Shown here piece after piece: positions 5,415-11,595 of a stretch of 13,505 nt of DNA (positions are counted from its first letter, which is position 1; every line of letters starts with the position of its first letter). This stretch comes from Pseudomonadota bacterium (GTDB lineage Bacteria > Pseudomonadota > Gammaproteobacteria > Arenicellales > Arenicellaceae), in NCBI GenBank assembly GCA_018660405.1, contig JABJKL010000159.1:1-13505 (forward strand). Reading direction: 5' to 3'. The notes under the pieces are model-generated. The model was not told where the DNA came from, ran no database searches, and saw nothing but the letters and a program-made list of their open reading frames with translations. The translations under genes and the position numbers were made by a program.

Positions 5415-6578
5415 CTATTTAGCCCGCTGATTAAACCGTCGCCCAACGATAGCCGATGCAATATTGGTTTTTTGTACGTCGATGGTGCCGCCGGCCAATC
5501 CCCAGCCAAAGGCGTCGCGCACTCGTTGTTCCATGCCATATTCTTTGGCGAAACCGTAGCCGCCCATAACTTGCAAGGCGTGTGCGGTGACGGTTCGGAC
5601 CATTTCATTGGCAAAACATTTAGCGGTGCTACTTTCCAGAATCGAGGGCAAGCCTTTTGAGGCATTGAACACTGCTCGATAAATCAGCAGGCGCGATGCG
5701 TCTACTTGCATGGACATTTCTGCCAGGCGTAATTGTACCGCCTGAAAATCGATAATGGGTTTGCCGAATTGCTCGCGTTCTTGCACGTACTCAGTCACTT
5801 GTTCAAGCGCCCCCAGCGCCAAACCCAGGCACATAGTTGCGTTACCGCAGCGCTCTAAATCGAAGGCTTGCATTAATTGACGGAAGCCACCGGCGGGCAC
5901 AATCTGGTTTTCTATCGGGATGCGCACATCGTCAAATATCACGTCGCAGTGGCCTATGCCGCGCCAGCCCATCAATGACTCGTGCTTTCCCAGGTTCAGC
6001 CCGGGAGTATCTTTTTCAACATAAACCGCGCCAATACCTTTTGCGCCAGGTTGGTCGGACATACGACAGTAAACAACGTAGCCATCCGCATGCGCGCCAC
6101 CCGAAGTCCAGCGCTTTTGGCCGTTGACAATAATTTCATCACCCTTGGTTACGGCACGGGTTTTGAGGTCAGTTGCTGCGGTTCCCGCATCTGGTTCAGA
6201 TATACAAATACTGACTTGAATATCGCCCGTGCATACTTTAGGGAGTATTCGCTGGCGTAATTCCTCCGGTGCAAAATTTTCGATGGCTTTAATCGGGCCG
6301 ACAACGGATTCAAATATCGGCCAGGCCGCCGCTGTCGAAATTCGAGCAAACTGTTCCAACACGATGATTGCGTCCAGATTAGACCGACCCAGACCGCCGT
6401 ACTCCTCGGCGATATTCATTCCAAAAAAGCCTTGTTCGGCGAGTGCGTGCCGCACTTCTACCGAAGGCGGCACGTTGCTTTCTTCGCATTCTGTCGCTAC
6501 CGCCACCATTTGCTCATCGGCATAGCGTTTGGCAGCGTCCTTGAATTGTTGTTGTTCTTCGCTTAATTGGAAATCCAT
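5415..6578 (-). CDS. Acyl-CoA dehydrogenase family protein
   Basis: A 387-aa FAD enzyme that oxidises an acyl-CoA to the 2,3-enoyl-CoA and passes electrons to ETF. The order of blocks is standard: N-terminal helical domain with FFGMNIAEEYGGLG (51-64); the FAD/substrate beta-domain with ISEPDAGTAATDL (126-138) and GQKRWTSGG (153-161); and the C-terminal helical domain with REQFGKPIIDFQAVQ and ALQVMGGYGFAKEY. The usual catalytic glutamate near the C-terminus (YEGT in short- and medium-chain enzymes) is replaced by AGGT. However, E242 in FDLER occupies the alternative base position used by isovaleryl-CoA and long-chain dehydrogenases, so activity is expected, possibly on branched or bulky acyl-CoAs. 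The substrate is otherwise unknown. GAGAAGG lies just before the ATG. It is divergent from the aryl-sulfate sulfotransferase gene and is probably transcribed singly. Confidence 0.9.
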   Translation of the reverse strand: MDFQLSEEQQQFKDAAKRYADEQMVAVATECEESNVPPSVEVRHALAEQGFFGMNIAEEYGGLGRSNLDAIIVLEQFARISTAAAWPIFESVVGPIKAIENFAPEELRQRILPKVCTGDIQVSICISEPDAGTAATDLKTRAVTKGDEIIVNGQKRWTSGGAHADGYVVYCRMSDQPGAKGIGAVYVEKDTPGLNLGKHESLMGWRGIGHCDVIFDDVRIPIENQIVPAGGFRQLMQAFDLERCGNATMCLGLALGALEQVTEYVQEREQFGKPIIDFQAVQLRLAEMSMQVDASRLLIYRAVFNASKGLPSILESSTAKCFANEMVRTVTAHALQVMGGYGFAKEYGMEQRVRDAFGWGLAGGTIDVQKTNIASAIVGRRFNQRAK

Positions 6579-6709
6579 ACTGCCTTCTCGTAAAATTGGC
6601 TTGTGTTCAATACACTACACTATATGTTGAATCTTACCGTTGAAGCGAGCACTAGTCTGCGGCAAAGTCTATAACCTTTAACCATTCTTTTCTTTCAAGG
6701 CGCACTAGC

Positions 6710-6736
6710 CAATATTTTGCTATAACTAAAATATTG
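6710..6736. promoter_or_regulatory. Perfect 9-bp inverted repeat, probable operator
   Basis: CAATATTTT (6710-6718) and AAAATATTG (6728-6736) are exact reverse complements separated by 9 nt. The spacer contains TATAAC (6721-6726), a plausible -10 for the plus-strand gene starting at 6764, so a dimeric repressor (TetR- or GntR-like in site size) bound here would block it. It also lies 130 bp upstream of the divergent acyl-CoA dehydrogenase gene and could serve both. No regulator gene is in the window. Confidence 0.5.
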
Positions 6737-6763
6737 AGAAAAATTTCGAAGGTGGGAGGCACT

Positions 6764-8329
6764 ATGATTTTATGTAAGGGGATTTTACGCAACATCAAGA
6801 TCGCAGCGTTAGCGTTGTTTGTGATTTTCACTGTCGGTGTATCGGCCTGCGCGCCAGCGTCTAATGATTCCACGACAGCGGCTGAAGCCACCGCACCAAT
6901 AACGCCGCTTTATATTTCGACTTATATTTCAAATAAGCAAGTCAGTACTGATTGCGGCGTTGAGGCCACACCAGCGCCATTTCCTGGATTTGCGGGTCGG
7001 CCTAATGCGAAGCTTGAAACGATTCCTCCGCCGGTGGTTGGGTATCTTGCCATTGGTGCGGATCGACCGATGGTGGAAACCGATAACGATCGTGTGTCGC
7101 CTGGCTACGTATTGATCGAACCGGCCCAGGTTATGCCAGCCTATTTGGTGAATAACAACAGAGAGGTTGTTGCCAGTTTCGAGAACGACTATTTCTCATT
7201 CACGCAGTTGCTTGCCGATGGTGGCAGGCTTGCTTCAAGTATCACTTACGACGAGACCTTTGCAGAGCGTGGCGGTCAGCGCGGCTGTATCGAAGAGTAC
7301 GGCACGGATGGTTCACTAACGTGGCGAGTTCGTCTCGCTAACGAAGACTACATTCATCATCATGATGCTGTAAAACTCGACAACGGCAATGTGCTCGCGC
7401 TGGTGTGGGAGCGCGTTTCCACGGATTTTGTGGTGGCTTTAGGAAGAGACCCTGAACATGTTGCAGAAGACGGGGACTTCTGGTTTGAAGGTGTTGTTGA
7501 GGTGAATCCCAAAACCGCTGAAATTGTCTGGGAGTGGAGCTCCCGACACCATCTTATTCAGAATTTTGATGCCGGTAAACCAAATTACGGAATAGTGGCG
7601 GATCATCCTGAGCTGCTCGACATCAACGCAATTTATTTCAATGCCAATGGTAGCCTTGGATCCGACTGGATACATTTCAATGCAATCGACTACAACGAAG
7701 AACTTGATCAGATTGTCATGTCGTCTCCTGATCTGAATGAAATATACATTATTGATCACAGCGTTAACTCCTATGAGGCACAGGGTCACAGCGGCGGTCG
7801 GTATGGCAAGGGTGGCGATTATCTCTATCGTTGGGGGAACCCACAATACTATGGGCGGGGCACACAGGAAGACCGACGCTTGCTGAATCAACATGATGTG
7901 CATTGGATTGACGCTGGATTACCGGGTGCGGGTAATCTAATTATTTTTAATAACGGCGATGGCCGGGTGCGTCCTTATTCAACGGTCATTGAATTCAGAC
8001 CCGAGACGAATCTGGATGGTTCCTACGCGTTGAACGAAGGCGAGGCTTACGGGCCGCAAGAAATGGTTTGGGAATATGACCCTGATCCTCAAACCGACGA
8101 ACGGTTTTTCTCGTTCTTCATTTCCGGGGCGCAACGATTGCCAAACGGGAATACGCTCGTCACTCAAGGTGCCGGAGCCAAGGTTCGAGAGGTGACGGCA
8201 GATGGTGATATTGTTTGGGAGTATGCCTACAAGGACGAAACGGATGCGCCGCACATGCTGTTTCGTGCCTATCGTTTCCCTGCCGATCATCCAGCGGTTG
8301 TTGCGATTTTGGAGCAAAACGCGAAGTAA
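6764..8329 (+). CDS. Aryl-sulfate sulfotransferase family lipoprotein
   Basis: 521 aa from the ATG at 6764, chosen over an in-frame TTG at 6734 because GGGAGG sits 5-10 nt before it and the protein then begins with a clean signal. Residues 11-28 are hydrophobic and end in the lipobox V26-S-A-C29, so it should be lipid-anchored and face the periplasm. The body is beta-propeller-like, with repeated VWE[WY] blade ends (IVWEWS, MVWEYD, IVWEYA). DYIHHHDAV (H198-H200), SDWIHFNAIDYN (H304) and NQHDVHW (H377, H380) are the histidine-centred blocks of the Arylsulfotrans family (AssT). Known members move sulfate between phenolic sulfate esters and phenols without PAPS. The donor and acceptor here are unknown, and propeller lipoproteins can diverge in role. 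AssT partners (DsbL/DsbI-type) are absent. The thiolase gene follows after 74 bp. Confidence 0.75.
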   Translation: MILCKGILRNIKIAALALFVIFTVGVSACAPASNDSTTAAEATAPITPLYISTYISNKQVSTDCGVEATPAPFPGFAGRPNAKLETIPPPVVGYLAIGADRPMVETDNDRVSPGYVLIEPAQVMPAYLVNNNREVVASFENDYFSFTQLLADGGRLASSITYDETFAERGGQRGCIEEYGTDGSLTWRVRLANEDYIHHHDAVKLDNGNVLALVWERVSTDFVVALGRDPEHVAEDGDFWFEGVVEVNPKTAEIVWEWSSRHHLIQNFDAGKPNYGIVADHPELLDINAIYFNANGSLGSDWIHFNAIDYNEELDQIVMSSPDLNEIYIIDHSVNSYEAQGHSGGRYGKGGDYLYRWGNPQYYGRGTQEDRRLLNQHDVHWIDAGLPGAGNLIIFNNGDGRVRPYSTVIEFRPETNLDGSYALNEGEAYGPQEMVWEYDPDPQTDERFFSFFISGAQRLPNGNTLVTQGAGAKVREVTADGDIVWEYAYKDETDAPHMLFRAYRFPADHPAVVAILEQNAK

Positions 8330-8403
8330 GAGTTCGCAAAGAACGTCGGGAAATTTTACCCACTGAACCTATCAAACCAAGCTTGTTGGAGTGCTGGAAT
8401 AAT

Positions 8404-9588
8404 ATGAGTATTAATGAAGTTGTAGCGGTTAGCGCGGTGCGTACCGCAGTGGGTGATTTTGGCGGCAGCCTTAAGAATCACTCCCCTATAGAGTTGGCCG
8501 CCCTGGTGATTGCCGAAGCGGTTAAGCGTTCTGGATTAACGAGTGAGGATATTAAACATTGTGTGATCGGTAGTGTCGTGCACACCGAGGCGCACGATAT
8601 GTATCTGTCGCGTGTGGCAGCTTTGCAGGCCGGTCTGCCCAAGGAAACGCCAGCGCTAACCGTCAATCGGCTATGCGGTAGTGGGTTGCAAGCCATTGTG
8701 ACGGCGGCTCAGCAAATTCAGCTCGGGTATTGTAAAGCAGCAGTCGCGGGTGGTGCTGAATCCATGTCGCGCGCGGGCTATCTGGCCCAGGGCGCGCGCT
8801 TTGGGATTCGCATGGGCGACGGCAAGTTGGTCGATATGATGGTTGCGGCTTTGAATTGTCCGATAGAAAAAGTGCATATGGGCATCACCGCCGAAAATAT
8901 TGCCGAGAAATGGCAAATCTCCCGTGAGGATCAAGATGCGTTGGCTCTGGAAGGACATCGGCGCGCGGCCGCGGCTATCGAGAAAGGTTATTTTAAAGAA
9001 CAGATTCTTCCGGTTGAGCTTAAATCCCGCAAAGGCAGCACGCAGTTTGATACCGACGAGCACGTGCGTGGTGATGTTGGCGAAGAAAAATTGGCGAGCT
9101 TGCGTACGGTGTTTAAAGAAGACGGTACGGTGACTGCCGGTAACGCGTCGGGATTAAACGATGGCGCTGCTGCGGTCGTTCTGATGGATAAAGTAGCGGC
9201 TGAAGAAGCCGGCATAAGCCCCCTGGCCCGATTAGTCGATTACAATGTGGTCGGCGTTGACCCAAAGTATATGGGCATTGGTCCGGTACCGGCCTCTAGA
9301 GGTTTGTTGGAAAAACATGGCCTTACGGTGGGTGATATAGACGTATGGGAGGTTAACGAGGCGTTTGCTGCGCAAGCGATCGCAGTCGCCAGAGATTTGA
9401 AGATCGACCCGGAAAAAATCAACCCGAACGGCAGTGGTATCGCGATTGGACATCCGATCGGTGCAACCGGCGCAATCATTACCGCTAAAGCACTGTACGA
9501 ATTACAGCGGACACAAGGTAAGTATGCAGTGACTTCATTGTGTATTGGTGGTGGGCAAGGTATAGCAGCGCTTTGGGAACGTGCTTGA
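8404..9588 (+). CDS. Acetyl-CoA C-acyltransferase (thiolase)
   Basis: 394 aa from the ATG at 8404. Upstream in-frame codons overlap the end of the previous gene and have no thiolase similarity, so the shorter start is right. The catalytic set is complete: C91 in VNRLCGSGLQA (acyl acceptor), H350 in GIAIGHPIGATGA and C380 in SLCIGGGQGIA. NEAFAAQAIAVARDL and GGAESMSRAGYLAQ are family blocks. The length and the DMYLSRVAALQAGLP segment fit the degradative or biosynthetic acetoacetyl-CoA / 3-ketoacyl-CoA thiolases of proteobacteria. The enzyme cleaves 3-ketoacyl-CoA with CoA to release acetyl-CoA, or runs in reverse to form acetoacetyl-CoA. Whether it acts on short or long chains cannot be decided from sequence. 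It probably works in the same catabolic flow as the acyl-CoA dehydrogenase nearby. Confidence 0.93.
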   Translation: MSINEVVAVSAVRTAVGDFGGSLKNHSPIELAALVIAEAVKRSGLTSEDIKHCVIGSVVHTEAHDMYLSRVAALQAGLPKETPALTVNRLCGSGLQAIVTAAQQIQLGYCKAAVAGGAESMSRAGYLAQGARFGIRMGDGKLVDMMVAALNCPIEKVHMGITAENIAEKWQISREDQDALALEGHRRAAAAIEKGYFKEQILPVELKSRKGSTQFDTDEHVRGDVGEEKLASLRTVFKEDGTVTAGNASGLNDGAAAVVLMDKVAAEEAGISPLARLVDYNVVGVDPKYMGIGPVPASRGLLEKHGLTVGDIDVWEVNEAFAAQAIAVARDLKIDPEKINPNGSGIAIGHPIGATGAIITAKALYELQRTQGKYAVTSLCIGGGQGIAALWERA

Positions 9589-9615
9589 TTCGAAAATTGA
9601 CCTCGACGCATTAGT

Positions 9616-9649
9616 CTATTAGCGATTATTATCTGCAATCGCTAAATAG
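9616..9649. terminator. Hairpin after the thiolase gene
   Basis: CTATTAGCGAT (9616-9626) pairs with ATCGCTAAATAG (9638-9649) with one bulged base and an 11-nt loop, 28 bp after the thiolase stop. A short GTTTAAT follows instead of a strong T-run. It is probably an intrinsic or 3'-end-protecting hairpin. It lies just before the next gene's start region, so attenuation of that gene is an alternative. Confidence 0.45.
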
Positions 9650-9671
9650 GTTTAATCGAGGGTATGAGACA

Positions 9672-10019
9672 TTGCGCGGAATAATATTCATCATTGGGCA
9701 GTCGCTCGGTGTTTTATCGGGCATCGGAGTATTTGGTTTGTGGAGCTTTGCGATGTGGGGGCCGACCTCGGTGTTGTCGCTTTCTGGCACAAGCTTTTTT
9801 GGCGCTTTTACACAGAGTCTGCTCGCCGTCTTTGCGATAATTGCTTCTGTGCGTGGTCATAGCTTTGCGCTTGGAGTGATATTTTTTATATCGTTTTTTC
9901 CAATCGGGTTTTACTTTCTTAGCGAGGCGCACTGGCTCAATTGGACCAGCTGGCTTGATTTCGGCTATTTGTTCGCTGCACTGCTAATGTGGAAAACGCG
10001 AAAAAGCAACGGTGCATAA
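9672..10019 (+). CDS. Small four-helix membrane protein, function unknown
   Basis: A 115-aa protein that is nearly all membrane, with hydrophobic spans around residues 3-25, 42-60, 66-84 and 90-106 and a short basic tail KTRKSNGA. The start is taken as TTG at 9672, with GAGG (9658-9661) 10 nt upstream. The ATG at 9664 is in another frame and stops after six codons. No family is recognised. It lies 3 bp before the next gene, another small membrane protein, so the two are probably co-transcribed and may act together. Confidence 0.6.
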   Translation: MRGIIFIIGQSLGVLSGIGVFGLWSFAMWGPTSVLSLSGTSFFGAFTQSLLAVFAIIASVRGHSFALGVIFFISFFPIGFYFLSEAHWLNWTSWLDFGYLFAALLMWKTRKSNGA

Positions 10020-10022
10020 TCG

Positions 10023-10253
10023 ATGGTAGAAACCACACCTAACACTCAGACCAAAACTAAAAAGAGCGGCCTGAAGATGGTTGTTGTTATTGCGATGACG
10101 TTTACTGCGCTTGCTGGCTTGATCGTCGCGTTGGGATTCAAGGAAATAGTTAGCATCGAGCTAATGCTGCTCATGCTGATTGGGCTGCTCGGTTTATACC
10201 TTGCATTTGGAATAATGGCGGCTGTTTATCGCCTGATCAGCAAATTGGAATGA
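10023..10253 (+). CDS. Small two-helix membrane protein, function unknown
   Basis: A 76-aa protein with a polar, Thr/Lys-rich N-terminus (about 17 residues) and two hydrophobic spans, about 19-38 and 46-69, separated by GFKEIVSIE, ending in a short basic/acidic tail. The ATG lies 3 bp after the stop of the preceding four-helix protein, indicating translational coupling, since no good ribosome-binding site is seen. No conserved family or catalytic motif is recognised. Confidence 0.55.
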   Translation: MVETTPNTQTKTKKSGLKMVVVIAMTFTALAGLIVALGFKEIVSIELMLLMLIGLLGLYLAFGIMAAVYRLISKLE

Positions 10254-10288
10254 GTGCACAAACCATAGTGAATTGGTAGTATAGTGGC

Positions 10289-10316
10289 TTGAAAGTAAAG
10301 GGTTCTTTTGAATAAT
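10289..10316 (+). promoter_or_regulatory. Candidate promoter of the universal stress protein gene
   Basis: TTGAAA (10289-10294), 16 nt, then AATAAT (10311-10316) resembles a sigma-70 promoter about 60 bp before the ATG at 10375. The -10 lies within a small dyad TGAAT-aata-ATTCA (10309-10322). Confidence 0.4.
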
Positions 10317-10332
10317 AATTCAGGAATAAAAG

Positions 10333-10360
10333 CTCACCAATAGAAACTCACCAATAGAAA
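10333..10360 (+). repeat. Perfect 14-bp tandem duplication in the leader of the stress-protein gene
   Basis: CTCACCAATAGAAA occurs twice, head to tail with no gap (10333-10346 and 10347-10360), ending just before the GGAGG ribosome-binding site (10363-10367). It probably arose by slippage. It changes the length of the 5' leader and could affect translation. Confidence 0.85.
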
Positions 10361-10374
10361 AAGGAGGCGCAACG

Positions 10375-10830
10375 ATGCTAAAATCCATTAACAGAATTTT
10401 GGTTCCGATCGATTATTCTACCCACGGTTTTGAAGCTGCATGGCTCGCGTTTTCTATCGCTCGATCAATGGGTGCCTCGCTAACCTTGATTCACATTCAT
10501 CTTCGAGAAGAAGCGCTGAGAGAGTTGGTTGCTATCGACAAGGACGAAGTTGCCGTGCTTTCGGAAGAAAGTTTTGGTGAGGCCCTGGAAGCAATAGTAG
10601 GTGATCCGTCTTATGAGAACCTTAAAATCGCGATCGAACATAGCGTCGTAGAACTGACTACGGTTAGCTACCATCCGGCGACCGAGATATGTAACTATGC
10701 TACGGAGAAAAATGTTGACCTGATTGTTATGGGCTCGCGCATTCACACAAAACTAGAGGATCTGTTGCTCGGCAATGTAAGTACCCGGGTGCTGCAAAAA
10801 TCGCCTTGTCCGGTTACCATAGCTCATTAA
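10375..10830 (+). CDS. Universal stress protein (UspA family)
   Basis: A 151-aa single-domain Usp. INRILVPIDYSTHGFEAAWLAFSIA (5-29) is the first strand-helix of the Rossmann-like fold, with VPIDYS the usual start. DLIVMGSRIHTKLEDLLLGNVSTRVLQKSPCPV (115-147) is the C-terminal block. In ATP-binding members that block has G-2x-G-9x-G-[S/T]. Here the second glycine is I123 and the last pair is G133-N134, so ATP binding is doubtful and it may be a UspA-like, non-nucleotide-binding type. Family members help survival under starvation or oxidative stress; a specific role cannot be read. The start is supported by GGAGG 7 nt upstream. It has its own candidate promoter and is separated by 151 bp from the copper operon. 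Confidence 0.9.
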   Translation: MLKSINRILVPIDYSTHGFEAAWLAFSIARSMGASLTLIHIHLREEALRELVAIDKDEVAVLSEESFGEALEAIVGDPSYENLKIAIEHSVVELTTVSYHPATEICNYATEKNVDLIVMGSRIHTKLEDLLLGNVSTRVLQKSPCPVTIAH

Positions 10831-10870
10831 GATCGAGTCCTTAAGACCTGCTTCACAGGGTTTATGAGTT

Positions 10871-10904
10871 TTATTTGATTTATATCCGGGTATAAGTCAA
10901 ATAA
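10871..10904. promoter_or_regulatory. Long AT-rich dyad upstream of the copper operon
   Basis: TTATTTGATTTATA (10871-10884), the loop TCCGGG and TATAAGTCAAATAA (10891-10904) form a 14-bp stem with a single G.T-type mismatch. It lies 77 bp before the ATG of the first copper-operon gene and 40 bp after the stress-protein stop. It could be a terminator for the stress gene (no T-run follows), or an operator/promoter element: TTGATT (10875-10880) and AATAAT (10900-10905) are 19 nt apart around it, a spacing used by MerR-type regulators. The role is not decided by sequence. Confidence 0.5.
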
Positions 10905-10981
10905 TCGTTCAAACTATTCCACACCTTACTATTTCGCCAAAGATTGGTTAGCTCAGGTGTTCGCCTTTTCTGCCAGAAAAA

Positions 10982-11587
10982 ATGCACTACACTTCAAACT
11001 TTATATTGACCCCCATCTTGCTGTGGCTGCTGATTTGTGGTCAGCAAACGGCTGCCCATGGAGGGGTTGCTTTCGATGACGATGTTTGCAAACTCAACAT
11101 CGGTTTTTTGCAAGCGCATTTTACTGTGTACCAACCGCTGGCTAGCGCGTCAGAAGAGTTTTGCGAAGATATACCCGATGCTACCAAAAGCGTTTTTGTG
11201 ATGGATTATCTGCATGATTTTCTAAAACAAATGCCGGTTGATTTTCGTATCATAAAAGATACCCACAACTTTGGAATTTTCGCCAAATGGGATGATATTG
11301 TCGGCCTCGGCAATGACCAGATTGAAGCGGATACAGTGTTTTATTATCCGCCGGTAATACAGTCAGATGGTGCGTTAACGGTCGAGTATGATTTTCAGGA
11401 GGTGGGCGGTTATATCGGTATCGTTAATGCGCAACACCCGACGCAGGAAAAAACCTACCATGCAGTGTTCTTTTTTCAGGTGGGCGGTAGCGACTGGGGG
11501 TATATATCATTATTTATAGCACTGGTCGTTCTGGCGCAAGGGGTTTACTGGTTCAGTAGCCGACGACGTTCTATTTCAACTGGTTGA
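10982..11587 (+). CDS. Exported, membrane-anchored protein with predicted N-terminal histidine
   Basis: A 201-aa protein. Residues 1-25 form a signal peptide (hydrophobic core FILTPILLWLLICG, then QQTAA). Cleavage after A25 would leave His26 (HGGVAFDDDVC) as the first residue. A single C-terminal span (about 173-191) followed by RRR anchors the protein with the 145-residue domain outside. C36 and C61 could form a disulfide. Further histidines (H46, H78, H95, H152, H160) are available for metal binding. Blocks such as AHFTVYQP, FVMDYLHDFL, MPVDFRII and YIGIVNAQHP look conserved, as in a small family found beside multicopper oxidases in proteobacteria, though I cannot name it. The gene leads a tight copper operon (8 bp to the oxidase), so a role in copper delivery or in a histidine-brace copper site is inferred, not shown. 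The ribosome-binding site is weak. Confidence 0.6.
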   Translation: MHYTSNFILTPILLWLLICGQQTAAHGGVAFDDDVCKLNIGFLQAHFTVYQPLASASEEFCEDIPDATKSVFVMDYLHDFLKQMPVDFRIIKDTHNFGIFAKWDDIVGLGNDQIEADTVFYYPPVIQSDGALTVEYDFQEVGGYIGIVNAQHPTQEKTYHAVFFFQVGGSDWGYISLFIALVVLAQGVYWFSSRRRSISTG

Positions 11588-11595
11588 TCTAAAAA

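Noticed and set aside
5415..6578. Acyl-CoA dehydrogenase lacking its catalytic glutamate, hence inactive
   Set aside because: The Glu-to-Gly change at the C-terminal position is compensated by E242 in FDLER, as in isovaleryl-CoA dehydrogenase.
6734..6763. TTG start for the AssT-like lipoprotein
   Set aside because: The ATG at 6764 has a GGGAGG site at the right distance and gives a normal lipoprotein signal. The TTG would place the start inside the palindrome at 6710-6736.
8215..8403. Longer start for the thiolase giving a 457-aa protein
   Set aside because: The extra 63 codons overlap the end of the upstream gene in another frame and have no thiolase similarity. The normal thiolase N-terminus begins at 8404.
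9664..9684. Short leader peptide (ATG plus five codons) upstream of the four-helix membrane protein
   Set aside because: It is only six codons and its GAGG is too close to the ATG. The same GAGG is well spaced for the TTG at 9672.
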